From the NCBI GenBank assembly GCA_024291935.2, contig CM044315.1, positions 80,706,385-80,770,384 of the forward strand: a stretch of 64,000 nucleotides of DNA. The letters run 5' to 3'. Position numbers and translations under genes: made by a program. This document shows, one piece after another, positions 32,570-43,999 of this stretch (position 1 is the stretch's first letter; every line of letters begins with the position of its first letter). Under the pieces are notes generated by a model, which was not told the origin of the DNA, did no database searches, and was given only the letters and a program-made list of their open reading frames with translations. Source of the DNA: Okapia johnstoni (lineage: Eukaryota; Chordata; Mammalia; Artiodactyla; Giraffidae).

Positions 32570-34310
32570 GCATTAGAGGTTTTACTCCAGAAAAATAATT
32601 TGTCTTCTCTGTGCTGTGTCACGATTGAGAAGGGGCCCTTTAAAAGGCAACCGTGACCGGTAGAGCTGGGCAGGCATGAATTTTCAGGGCATCTTGCCTT
32701 TAAGGTACACCAGGTCCTTACTTCACCTTAGGTCACTCTGAAATCCTAGAACCACTAGCTCGGGACACAAATGACTCATTGTCCTTGGCCTCAAACAACA
32801 GCAAGGCTACTTAGAATACAAAGCACATTTCATGGGAGAAAGCTGCCACCACCGGCCACAGTCACACTTCCCTGCAGTATCCATGGCCTGGCTGAAGCAT
32901 GGGGATGGCTTCCTGGCTGTTCAATCTCACTTCGAATGTTATTTGAGAATAAGTAGTGACGACACAGCCCATTCATTCACCATGTCACAGGGATGACCCC
33001 TGCTTTTTTAAACCCTTTTCCCCTGAAGGCATGTTGGCGCTCCATCCTTGCCCCCGCCCTGAGGAAGGGACGTTTGTCCTGGGGGTGAATGTAAGTGCAG
33101 TAGCAGGCAGGAGTGGGCTTCATGCCATCGTGGGAAGAGTTGCCCTTCCCCAGGCATGAGTGGTGTCGAGGACCAGAGGATTTCCACTTGGGAATGCCCA
33201 ACACTCGTGGGGGCTCAGATGCGACCAACTCTCCTCCTTTCCAACCCCTAGGAAAAAGCGAGAATGTGGAAGAGATGACTATTCCTATTGTGAGGAGCCC
33301 ACGGAGGTGGGGCTGGGAGGCGCAGCCCATGGGGCCACTCTGTCCAGATGTCCTGTCACCTCTGACCACTTGCCTGGGTGTGGCATCCCTCGGGAGAGGG
33401 AAATGGTCATGCTCTGGCAGGTCTGCGGAGTTTTATTCCTCCGAGTCCAGTTATTCGAGAGATAGCTGATCACAGGGGACCCCAGACTGCTGCTTCATTG
33501 TTCTGGACACCTGTGATGTCTAATTATAAATCCAGCTTGGCAAGATGGAGCTGGTGGCCTGGGAAGAAGCCATCCTATGAACCTGGATTTTGGCTGTGGC
33601 AACCATCTGAGGCAATTACACTGGAGTTTCATGGTGGTGTGGTTGGGATAGAGGAGGTTTAGTAAGCTCTTGATCAGGGCTTTGCGGAACACCATGGCCC
33701 CAGACAGGCTGGTCCACCTTGAGGAAATGGGGAAAGCCAAGAAGCTGTGATCTCTGAGCATTGCTGGGATGCACCACTGGGGACACATCCTTTGACCTTA
33801 CTTCACTGATGACCAGGTCAGAGAGCTCCGTCCCTGCTGGGACCACATCAGGGATGCTCTGAATGCTGGGGCATGCCTAGGAAGTCAGCCCTGGCCGAGC
33901 AGGAATGGGGAGGGGCCAGCCTCCAGGGAAGATGAGGGTTGAATGAAGGAGGAAGAGTGCAGGGTGGGGCCGCCGCCCCCTCTGGGATGCTGGGAGTGAC
34001 TGGCAGTCACCCTCCAGAGGCTTACAAAGAAGAAGAGTCAAAGGTGCCTAGTCAAATGTGATACCTGTTTATAATAGAATAGAGGTTCCTGCACACTTTG
34101 TGTTAATACCAGTCCTTCACCCCAAGAGAGCAAGTGAGCTCCCTAAATTCTGACCATTCAGTCATTTGACAAATTTTTATTGAGCACTTCCTACCTGTCA
34201 GGCCTGTGAGCATATTCGTGACTGGGTGTACACGTGCATTTTCTTGCTTTCATCATCCTCATCATCTTTTTCTTTTTAAAGAGACAGCTTTTAGTTTAAG
34301 GATTTTTATA
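32570..34310. other. Intergenic DNA, no assigned gene
   Basis: Higher GC than its surroundings, with several 60-130 codon chance frames on both strands. I found no family match, start context or splice pattern to support a gene. Confidence 0.35.
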
Positions 34311-34319
34311 TTGAAGAAT

Positions 34320-35700
34320 TCAAAAAGTGGTTGGAACTTATTGATTTGCATTTAAAAGGAACTATTGGTTGTTAAGTGGCTATACCCCAATGCAAAATAA
34401 AAAGTTTAAAGTTTGGGAAAAAAATAAAAGGAACTGTTGACAAATATTCACTGGAAATAATCTGGACAAGTGGGAAAATACAGTTAATACTATTGAAGCC
34501 TACTAAAATAATTCCAGGATGTGTGGTTTATCTGACGTAATGATACCTCTCAGTGCTGTCACTGATCTGAAACTGACTGCTTCTTACTGTTCTAAACACA
34601 CAGTGGTACGATGGACAATGTTCCATCACTTCTGTTCTTTCCTGAATATGTAAAAGTTAAAATACCAGTTCAAAAACTAATAAATTCTTTTCTTTAAATG
34701 TTTCTTACAGATACAACTTCAATATTTTCATTCAATAGTGGTACAGTTTAAGAGTTTTATTCATGAGTCAAACAACAATTTACCCAAAGGGAAATGATAG
34801 TTTACAGGCTCATAGTGCAAATAAAGAGTTAAGGAATGCAGTAACTAATATTTCTAAAATACAAAATAGATAAAATTCTTAGAAAGTACATGCAATAATA
34901 AACTCTACTAAGCAGCTGGTCACAGAACCAGAACATTTCATAATTTTACTGGTGATATCAATGGGACACTAGCTGTTTCCAAATTCAACTTGAACTCTCA
35001 CCTTTGGCTTTGTATTTTGCTTTTCCAGTTTCACTAATGACGCAAACATGATTCAAATCCCTGAAGTGTTCGTTGTAGTCAAGGGCATATCCCACAACAA
35101 ACTTGTCTGGAATTTTAAATCCAACAAAGTCCAGTCTATAGCCAACACTTCGAGGGGTCCTTTTCACAAGCAAGCAGGCAACCTTGACCATCTTTGGATT
35201 ATGCGGCTTGACCAGGGAACGCAAGAATTACATCATTTTGCCAGTGTCAACGATATCTTCGACAATCAAGACATTCTTTCCAGTCAAAGTTGAGAAATCA
35301 TATTCACCAATCACTTTTATGTCACCTGTTGACTGGTCATTACAGTAGCTCTTCAGTCTGATAAAATCTACAGTCATTGGCATGGACCTGTCACTATTTC
35401 TGTTCAGTACTTTGATGTAACCCAGTAGGTCTACAAAGAACTTATAGCCCCCCTTCAGCACACAGAGGGCTACGATGTGATGGCCTCCCATTGCCTGCAT
35501 CACATCATGAGCAAGCCGTTTGGTTCTGTCCATAATTAGTCCATGAGGGATAATCACCTTTTCCAAATCCTCTGCATAATGATTAGGTATACAAAATAAA
35601 TCCAGGTCATAACCTGGTTCATCATCCCTAATCACAATGCTGGAGCTGCGGGTAGCCATAATGGAACAGGTTGGTGTGCGGGCTGACAGCAGTCTGGGCT
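34320..35700 (-). pseudogene. HPRT1 processed pseudogene (retrocopy)
   Basis: Intronless copy of hypoxanthine-guanine phosphoribosyltransferase mRNA, a purine-salvage enzyme, with 5'UTR, full coding span (ATG at 35659) and about 650 bp of 3'UTR. Near-intact frame starting [20 protein letters not shown]. The substrate loop reads [11 protein letters not shown] where HPRT has VEDIIDTGKTM. The next codon, a glutamine in HPRT, is now TAA (35228-35230), ending the frame at 143 residues. Downstream the frame stays in phase to KAKYKA, but the normal stop has changed and the reading continues five codons. The 3' AATAAA is decayed to AATAAG. All HPRT exons are fused without introns, so this is retroposition by LINE machinery. 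No poly(A) tail or target duplication is clear. Confidence 0.95.
34364..34424 (+). mobile_element. 61-bp L1 tail insertion in the HPRT retrocopy
   Basis: Contains GTGGCTATACCCCAATGCAA and an A-rich end, as in ruminant L1 3' termini (compare 60230-60262). Exact 11-bp duplications TAAAAGGAACT at 34353-34363 and 34425-34435. HPRT 3'UTR sequence reads through if the insert is removed. Confidence 0.85.
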
Positions 35701-35989
35701 TTCATCAGTTTCTTAAAGGGGATGCAACTATCCCCAAGTTAAGAGTCCTGGGTCTGCCACAGAGAGGAGGTGGGTGAGATGGAGGAGGAAGTAGCTGTGA
35801 GCTGGGGACCAGGACACCTGGTTCTTTCGCCTGCTCAGCATCCGTTCCTGGTTCTTCTAATAGCAGCACTTTGAGTCTCCTTTGGAAAATAGAAGTAAAT
35901 CCTTGCAAAAGCAGTGGTCACCGACTGTCACTCCCAGTGACTATGAGAAACTGAACACCTTGATGCTAAGTGTTACTCACAGGAGCAGT

Positions 35990-36095
35990 TGGGATGTATC
36001 TGTAAATGTGCTGGACCTAGAGGCAGAAAACCTAGGTTCAATCCTGCCTCTGCCATTTACTCGTTGAACTGTAGCACATAGTCATTTGACCTCTG
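35990..36095 (+). mobile_element. MIR-like SINE fragment
   Basis: AACCTAGGTTCAATCCTGCC, CTGCCATTTACTCGTTGAAC and GTCATTTGACCTCTGA in MIR order. Confidence 0.65.
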
Positions 36096-36302
36096 ATTCA
36101 GGAGTTAATATGCCGCAGGCAGTAGTAAAACCACCACCAGTCTGTAGATCCTACCTCAGGATCACTCCATGCATGATTCATGTCCTAGGACTTGTCTGTA
36201 TCAAGAACGGCATCCTCTGGGTAACCTCCACTCTATATGCTGTCATCTGCCCACTACTTTCTATTTTTTCACCTTACCACTCTAGCCAGTAATTGCTGCT
36301 GC

Positions 36303-36571
36303 TGCTGCTGCTAAGTCGCTTCAGTTGTGTCCGACTCTGTGTGACCTCATAGACGGCAGCCCACCAGGCTCCCCTGTCCCTGGGATTCTCCAGGCAAGAA
36401 CACCGGAGTAGGTTGCCATTTCCTTCTCCAATGCATGAGAGTGAAAAGTGAAAGTGAAGTCGCTCAGTCATGTCTGACTCTTAGCGACCCCATGGACTAC
36501 AGCCTACCAGGCTCCTCTGTCCATGGGATTTTCCAGGCAAGAGTACTGGAGTGGGGTGCCATTGCCTTCTC
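36303..36571 (-). mobile_element. Bov-A2 dimeric SINE
   Basis: (GCT)n tail at the left edge (36295-36312), two Bov-A units joined by GTGAAAAGTGAAAGTGAAG. Imperfect flanking duplications around GTAATTGCTGCT / GTAATCACTGCT. Confidence 0.94.
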
Positions 36572-37199
36572 CGGTAATCACTGCTAAAATCTATCAATTC
36601 TGCCACTTTTTCAGAGTCCCTCCCACCTCCTCAACTCTGTCCACACTTCCCTCTTTACCTGGCCCCACCTCAGCCCTTGTCTACAGCTCAGTTCCCTTTA
36701 TTAGACTTGCCCGGTGTGTCCCCCAACACTGATTAAGTTGCAGGCTTCATCTTCTTTCCATCTGCACTTGGAAGGGCTAGAAAACAAAACACTCAGCCAT
36801 CCTTACTGATCTCACTATAAATTCACGCTGCTCACCTAAAGGGGGTCCTGATGCTGCCACATGCAGTTCTCTCTCCAAAGCCCCAGGATGATAAACTCAC
36901 GTCTTCTATCCTCAAACCTCAGCACTCCTTCCCCACTCTCAGCTGAGGACACTGCTTCTTATTTCTCTGGAAAAGCAGAAGCCATGGAAGAAAATCCCCT
37001 GACTCCCATCACTCACCTGACACTCCACCTTCCTCTGCTCCTGCCCAAGGCCAGCCCTTCACCTGCTGCTCAACTCCCACACCCCTTGATTCTAGAAGGA
37101 CGTCCCACCCCCCAGATGTCTCTTCTCTCTTCCTTCTGCATCATCACTTTCCTCCCTCTCCTGGATTGTTCTGATCAGCATACACACATGGTCTAAAAG

Positions 37200-38620
37200 C
37201 TCCTAGCCCTGAAAAAAGTCTTGAAAAAATCCTTCCACACCTGCTCCCATGTGTGCCCCATTTCTCTGTTCCTTTTATAGAAAATTCCTTGAAGGAGTTG
37301 TCCCTACTTCCTTTGCTCCCATGCCCAGGCATGGATCCAGTTGGGCATTTGTCCCTGACTTACCAGTGAAACTGTGCTTGTCAAGGTCACCAGTGCCTCC
37401 ACACGGCCAAGTTCAATGTCAATTTTCAGTTCACATTCATCTTAGTGGACCTATCCTCAGCATTTGACGTAGCTGGTCAAGCTCTTGCCTTTGAAACACT
37501 TTCTTTTCTGACCTCCAGGACACCTCTCTCCCATCATGCTGGCCACTCCCCAGTCCCTTTGCCTGCTTCTCTGCTCCTTCACCTCTGCTCCCTGAGGGCT
37601 CCAGGGCTCAGCCCTCAGCCCTCTTTTCTCTCTGCACTTCTCTATGGGGTCTCACCTAGATGACCAGCTTTAAAAAAGAGTCTGCTTTTTTGCTGGTTCC
37701 CCAATTTATATTTCTAGCCCCTACCTTCTGCTGCCTTTAGGCTAGTTTATCTACTGCCTACTCAGTATGTCACTGGGATGAATCACGGGCATCTCACAAG
37801 TCACATGTCCAAAACTGAGGTCCAGATTGCCCTCCCAAATCTGTCCCCTCCAGAGTCTCCCCACAACTACATCCTTCTAGTTGCTCAGGTCAACAGTTTG
37901 GAGCTATCCTTGCTCCCTTTCTTTTTCTCAACTCCCATATCCAGTCAGCAAATTGTGTTGGCTTCACCCTCAAAATACATCCAGAATCTAGCACTTTTCT
38001 CCATTCCTACCTAACTACCCTAATACCACATTCCCTTCTCCTGGGTGATAGCCACAGCTCTCTAACTGGCCTACCTACCTCTGCCTTGGCCTCCTCTCAT
38101 CCATTCTTCACATGGAAGCCGAAGAAGGTCAGTCCCTGGGTCCCCAACTTTGATCATCAGTGGCTCCCCATCTCACAGAGGGAAGGACCTAGCGCAGCAT
38201 TGTGGCTTCTCCCATCTCCTCTGACTTAATGGACTCCATCAGCCTGCCTTCTATCTGTTTCTTGAACAAGCCAGTCCTGCTTTTGCTTTGTCCTGGCTGT
38301 TCCCTTTTTCTGGAATGTTCTTCCCCCAGATATAGGCATGACTGCTATCTCACTCTTATACAGATCTCAGCTCAAACGCCTCCCCTTCAGTCAACCTCCC
38401 TTTTCCAACCATCTAATATAAAACAGGAGCCCCTTCCACAGCTCCATCACTCGAAGCTATTTTACTCTCTTCATAGCACTAACCGTTATCTGAAATCATC
38501 ATAGTCATGTCCTTTCTTGTGTATTGTCTATCTTCACCACCAGAATGAAAGCTGTAGGCGGCAGGAACTCTCCCCAGTAGCTAGCACAGAGCCGACCACA
38601 TGGCTGCCAGGGCTGCCACG
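37200..38620 (+). mobile_element. L2 (CR1-clade) LINE, ORF2 RT region to 3' end
   Basis: Translates in patches to CR1/L2 reverse transcriptase: VDLSSAFDVAGQ (catalytic palm motif) near 37445-37480, then a decayed G-x-x-x-G-L-L-F region and the YADD-equivalent at about 37700. The 3' end matches AGGAACTCTCCCCAGTAGCT. Many stops and gaps, so ancient. The 36600-37200 region may be its upstream continuation, but I could not show this. Confidence 0.75.
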
Positions 38621-38984
38621 GAAGGTTGTAAAGGTTGTTCCCTGCACCAAAGCTTCTGGCTGAGAGGGTGGTAGGTGCTAATATCCAGCCGGCTCTCTGT
38701 CTCCATGCTGTGGGAGCATTTAGCAGGTTGCCTTCTGCTATTTTACAATGCTTGCCTATGGGCTGGCTGTGGCTCTGTGGTGGGCATTTAGGAGGTATTC
38801 ATTGAATAAATGTCTGACTGATGGATGGGCAGACTTTTACTTGTTTTCTTCTGTGGGACCTCATGGAAATTACCTTCTTATAGTCTCATTTTATTCATCC
38901 ACTAAGAGGGTAATTAACATCAATTTCATAGTACAGTTAGGATTAAATAAGGCAGTTCATTAAAAAGCTGGCACAAATATGATT

Positions 38985-39265
38985 ACACTTGTAGGACATA
39001 GGCAAATCCATAGGGACCGAGAAGATTAGAGGTTGCTGGAAGCTAGGGAGTGGGAAATGAAGTGTGATTATTTAACAAGCAGGGGGAATCCTCTTGGTGT
39101 GATAAAAAGGTTTTATAACTACACTGCACAATGGTTGCCCAACATTCTGAATGTACGAAAAGCCACTGAATTGTGTGCTGAAATGGATGAATAGAGTGAT
39201 TTTTTTGTCGTTGTTATGTGAACTAAGGTATGCTATGTGAATACCTCAATGAAAACAACAGCATC
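38985..39265 (+). mobile_element. Old L1 3'UTR fragment
   Basis: CTTGTAGGACATAGGCAAAT, TTAGAGGTTGCTGGAAGCTA and GCCACTGAATTGTGTGCTGA follow the order in old mammalian L1 3' regions. Confidence 0.55.
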
Positions 39266-39269
39266 AAAA

Positions 39270-40250
39270 CCATATGTACCATATGCTGGCACAGTGTCCA
39301 GCATATGGTAGGTGTTCAATGAATATTTTTTGAATCCTATGAGATTTCCCTGCTTCAGAATCAACCAAAACTTCTAAACCTTCGTTGGATCTTTACTGCC
39401 TCATCCAGGATAATATTCACTTTCCTCTCATTCGTTTATTTCAGGGGTACTAATTGTTGTCATTTAGATGTTAGAGATTTGAAGGGGAACAAGACAGACA
39501 CAGACCCTATCCTCAGAGTTTATAGGCTCATAGGGGACACTGCCAAGTAAAGAGAAAAATCACCATACTGTGTGGTCAGGGCCATGAGGGAGAAGGGCCA
39601 GGGTCTTCTAGGGGCACAGAGTGGGGAGGAGGGACCTAGGCTAGGGTGCATCTAGCTCAAGAGGACCTCAGCTGGGACCTACATGATGGGAGGCCTGGGA
39701 GGAACAGTCAGGCAGGTGGGAGGTGGATATGTCGGGGGAGAGGATGAGGGTTGGAGGAAAGCAGGGGTCCCAGGAACAGCGCACGCAAAGCCCGGGAGAT
39801 GAGCACATGGTGAGTTCTAGGAATGGAAAATAGTTTGGCATGACTGCAGCAGAGAACATGAGGTGTGGGTGGGAGAGTGTGGAATGGGCCACTGGCAGTA
39901 GGAGTTCAGACTCCGTGCCAAGATCTTCAACGTCCTGCATGAACTGGCCATCCGCTTTCCAGCCGCATTTCTAGTCGTTCCCCATTCACAAACCCGGGCC
40001 GCAACCCTCGCTCCTCTCTGCCCTGTGGGTCCCTGTGAACTGCTACGCCCACATGACTTAGCCCCTGGAACCCTTCCTTCCCTTAGTCATTTACTGAGAG
40101 CCTGCCCTGTGTCAGGTGCTGGGAACCTAGAGACTGTCAAACTTGTTTCCACCCTAGGAGAGCTCCCCAACGAGTCTAGTCGGGGAGGGAGCAGAGGAAG
40201 AAATGATTACAAAATAAGGACGGAAATGCTCTGACGGGCGGTGCTCTGAG
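39270..40250. other. Intergenic DNA, scattered old repeat traces
   Basis: A degenerate GGGGAACAAGACAGACACAG tract (about 39485) and a MIR-like TTTACTGAGAGCCTGCCCTG (about 40088) are seen. No gene. Confidence 0.4.
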
Positions 40251-40256
40251 CATCGA

Positions 40257-40318
40257 GGAGGCGGGGCTTGCCGGGTGGAGGCGGGGCCTGTCAAGGTGGA
40301 GGCGGGAGTTGCTAGGGT
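40257..40318 (+). repeat. Three tandem 20-21 bp GC-box units
   Basis: Units start at 40257, 40277 and 40298, each opening GGAGGCGGG. The first two contain a GGGCGGGG-like Sp1 core in the form GGCGGGGC. About 3 kb upstream of C1orf210 coding sequence. Confidence 0.85.
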
Positions 40319-40929
40319 AGACGGAGGACTCGGGGAAGGTGACTCCCCGAGGGTCTGAAAGGACAAGGAGGTACACTAAACCTGGGGAAGAGGAGTAAGG
40401 CAAAAGGTGGAGGCTCAGAGCCTAGCTTTGTGGGGGTCACAGAACCCTGGAGATCCAGATAGAGGCTTGTACCCTCTGTCCAGGTAAATACACAAACACA
40501 GGATAACCCCCAAGGGCACATCACATTCCCAAAAGGCCTCTAAACTCACAATCTCCATCGACTTCCACATCCGCCTCACACACACACACACACACAGGCA
40601 CAAACGCTTATATCCGCTTTTGCAGGCAGTTTTGAATGTACTTGGTCCCTCTGGCTTTGCCTGGAGAATGCCCACCCCCCTCCCCTTTGGTTCTGGCTCA
40701 CCGCCTTCACAGGCCTGTAGAGCACCCTCTTCAACTCTGGACTTTGTACCTGTCACCAGAAACTCACTTGTTTACCAGGGCCGCCAGCTTGAGCAGCCGC
40801 CCGCTGAAGACTGTCCCGTCTCTGGATCCCAGCTGCACCAACCCCCGACCCGCCCAGCACTGGGGGTGGGGGTGAGACTTCTGCCTGAAGGTTCTCCGCA
40901 AAAGCTTGGGAAGATGTAGAATTAGTCCT

Positions 40930-41089
40930 CCCTGTTGGCGGCGCTGCCCTCCACTCTCACCTGCGCCTCCGGCCCCGCCTGCCTGCTGCGTCCCCAGGTG
41001 AGTCAGCGGCAGCTCTGGCCCGCCCACCTGGCCTGGTCCTGCCGGCTGTAACCGGAAGCTCTTCTGCGGACTGGGCACAGTTCCTACAG
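40930..41089 (+). promoter_or_regulatory. Candidate C1orf210 promoter and first 5'UTR exon
   Basis: CpG-containing, GC-rich tract with GGCCCCGCC, an AP-1 site TGAGTCAG (40999-41006) and an Ets site ACCGGAAGC (41051-41059). Two donors could end a first exon: the consensus CAG|GTGAGT after 40996 and CAG|GTAGGG after 41089. The AP-1 site overlaps the first donor. Assignment to C1orf210 rests on position and strand only. Confidence 0.4.
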
Positions 41090-41235
41090 GTAGGGAGCAA
41101 AGGGGAAGACGTTTGGGGGCCTGGGTGGCGAAGTCACAGATCCCTGAAGGCTCCTGGGAGCAGGAAAGGAGCTACAAATTAGAGTGGAGTGTGTGTTTGT
41201 TGGTGGAAGAAGGGGTGCGGTGATAGCCTGAGGGG

Positions 41236-41252
41236 GTGTGTGTGTGTGTGTG
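41236..41252 (+). repeat. Short (TG)n run
   Basis: About 17 bp of perfect TG repeats. Confidence 0.8.
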
Positions 41253-41328
41253 TTCCTGGGGACAGGGCAAGAAGGAAAGGAATAGGAGTAAAATCTTAGA
41301 AACATCAGGTTGAATTTAACTCATTTCA

Positions 41329-41447
41329 TTTTTTTTTTTTGAATTTATTTTTAATTGGAGGCTAATTGCTTTACAGTGTTGTGCTGGTTTCTGCCATAAT
41401 CAACATGAATTAGCCATATTTATGCATATGTTCCCTCCCTCTTGAAC
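41329..41447 (-). mobile_element. 5'-truncated L1 tail insertion
   Basis: Reverse complement of the ruminant L1 3' end (GTTCAAGAGGGAGGGAACAT to an A-rich tail, here a T-run at 41329-41340). Exact 11-bp duplications AACTCATTTCA at 41318-41328 and 41448-41458. Confidence 0.92.
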
Positions 41448-41862
41448 AACTCATTTCAACTGAACGAGACCTTTTTTTTTGAGGACCCAAAGCTTAGTAT
41501 GGGGCCTAGATAGGCACCCAGTGGATGTTTGCTGGTGAATGGATGAGTGAATGATTTACTTCTCCTTTCTAATGACTTCCCCCACTCCACCCCCTATATC
41601 CAATCATCTCACAAACATGCACTAAGCAGCTGACTGCCAAGCTCTCTCTCTGCCTGTGGCAGGGTGCACATTTATCAGCCTAGTCCCTGCCTAGAGAGCT
41701 GCACATTTAGTAACTGGCGAATTCTGACTGGTGGCCGAGTGGGCAGGGCAGTGAAGGGGGTGATGAGGGGGGTCACAGGCAGGTATGGTCTGATTTGGCC
41801 TTGAGGGATGAGGGACTTGAAAACTGAGGAGGGAGTGACTGAGAAACAAGAGTACAAGGCAG

Positions 41863-41865
<3 letters not shown>

Positions 41866-41909
<44 letters not shown>
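41866..41909 (+). repeat. (TG)n microsatellite
   Basis: Perfect run of about 22 TG units, likely length-polymorphic. Confidence 0.97.
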
Positions 41910-41911
<2 letters not shown>

Positions 41912-42269
41912 CATGGGGAGAGAACTGAGGGCTGTGTGCTGAATTGCAAAGCCTTGAAGGATCTGCACGAAGCCCTAGGGCCCTAGGGAGCTCGTGCAGG
42001 ACTTTTAAGCAGGAGGGTAATGGGATCAGATTTGGTCCATAGGCCCATTACTCTGACGTGGATGAGAGGTGGGGAGAGATCTCAGTTAGGTGGTTATTGT
42101 AAGAGTTGAGGGACAAGATGAAGGTGGCTCGAACTGGGGCAGAGGAGGGGTGTCGGCATTCTAGGGCTACTGAGAGGAAGAACTCATGGGGCCTGGTGAC
42201 AGTGCGGTGGTGTTGAGGAGGGAAGGCATTGTTAAGGTATTGATATTAAAGAAGATGGCCAAGTACGCC

Positions 42270-42620
42270 CCTAAACCAGGTGCTTCTCTCTTAGGTACTT
42301 TCCTGCCTGGACACTCCTCCCAGATCCTCTTCTGATTCAGATACCTCCAGCCCCAGCTGTTCTTCCTCCAGGTACTTCTCTAACCCAGATGCTCTTCCCC
42401 TAGCTCCTCCCCAGAATCAGGTGCTGCCCCCCACCCCCAACCGACATTCCTTTGGCCCAGATGCCCTCTCTCCAGGTATCCTGAGCCTAGATGATCGTGC
42501 TCCAGATGTTCTCTTTCTTTAGATGCTCTTCCTCCTCTAGACCTTTCCCAGCCCTAGAGAGTCTCAGCCAGGTAATTTCTTGATCCAGTTGATTTACACT
42601 TGGCTACTCCCCCAAAACAG
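42270..42620 (+). repeat. Degenerate pyrimidine-rich tandem repeat
   Basis: Irregular units built on CCCAGATGCTCTTCCTCCAGG and AGGTACTT-like blocks recur about 25-50 bp apart. The plus strand is strongly C/T-rich. Lies upstream of the C1orf210 coding exons. Confidence 0.6.
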
Positions 42621-42894
42621 CTCCCCGCCCCCTAGGGCAGAGGTGAATGAACAAGGAATGTGCCTGAAGGGCTGAGGGTAGAGGTGAGGGTGGGGACACA
42701 GGGCTCCTGACTCTGGAGCAGAGGAGCCAGGGCTGTTCTGGCGGTATCTGAGGCCTCCTGTCCTGGGTGGGGACCAGCACCACTCTCTAATCTGGTCTCC
42801 ACTTTGCCCATTAGCTTTAAGGAATTGCTATTGTCTATCCTCCGGAAGGTGGGACTGCTTCTGCCCCACTCCCACCCTCAGCTTACGGAGCAGG

Positions 42895-43040
42895 GGAGCA
42901 GCCTGGGCTCTGGGTTCAAGTCCTAGGACTTTGGCTGAGTTAGTTCACCTTTCTGGGCTGCAGTGTCCTCATCTGTAGAGTGGGGATAATGTTTATGCTC
43001 ACATTACAGGGTGAACCATAAGTTGTGCTCAGTAAATTCC
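42895..43040 (+). mobile_element. MIR-like SINE fragment
   Basis: GGGTTCAAGTCCTAGGACTT, TTCACCTTTCTGGGCTGCAG and CTGTAGAGTGGGGATAATG, the MIR core. Confidence 0.75.
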
Positions 43041-43336
43041 ATCACTGAGTTATGTTTCCGGTGTTCCCTTACAAACAGCCCATGTCCGCGGCTCAGCTTG
43101 TTTTTCTCCTGTGGATAGCTGGTTAGGGCCAGTTGTCCAGTCTCCAGAGTCTGCGCAGCATCCTCCTGTGGCTGTGAGTGTGGCCTGGAATGTGTGCCCT
43201 GTGGCCATCCCTGACCCCCATCTGTGTGTGTATATTCCAGGACTCTGTCCCAGGGCTGCCTGGCATCAGGGGGTCTCCTTAGAGCCAGGGCTCTTCTGGC
43301 AGAGGCTGAGGCTCTCCAGTGTCTTCTGGCCCCTCC

Positions 43337-43817
<481 letters not shown>

Positions 43818-43999
43818 GTCTTCATCTTTGGACTACCCACCTCCCATCCCTATGCTTGACAGCTTAAGAAGAGCAGATATTTCATGGTAACCACAAGCCT
43901 CGGGGACTTGGTAGTTAGGGCTTAAGGGCTGACCAGGGGTGGAGCAATCCTCCCTTCCTTGACTCTAGTCATCAAAGTGATCATGACCCTCTTTTGCTC

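Noticed and set aside
33113..33846. Several 76-130 codon frames on both strands suggesting a retrocopy
   Set aside because: I could not match any protein family or find poly(A) or target duplications, so no feature is claimed.
35228..35659. HPRT1 as a functional gene
   Set aside because: No introns, early TAA, altered substrate loop and missing stop show a processed pseudogene.
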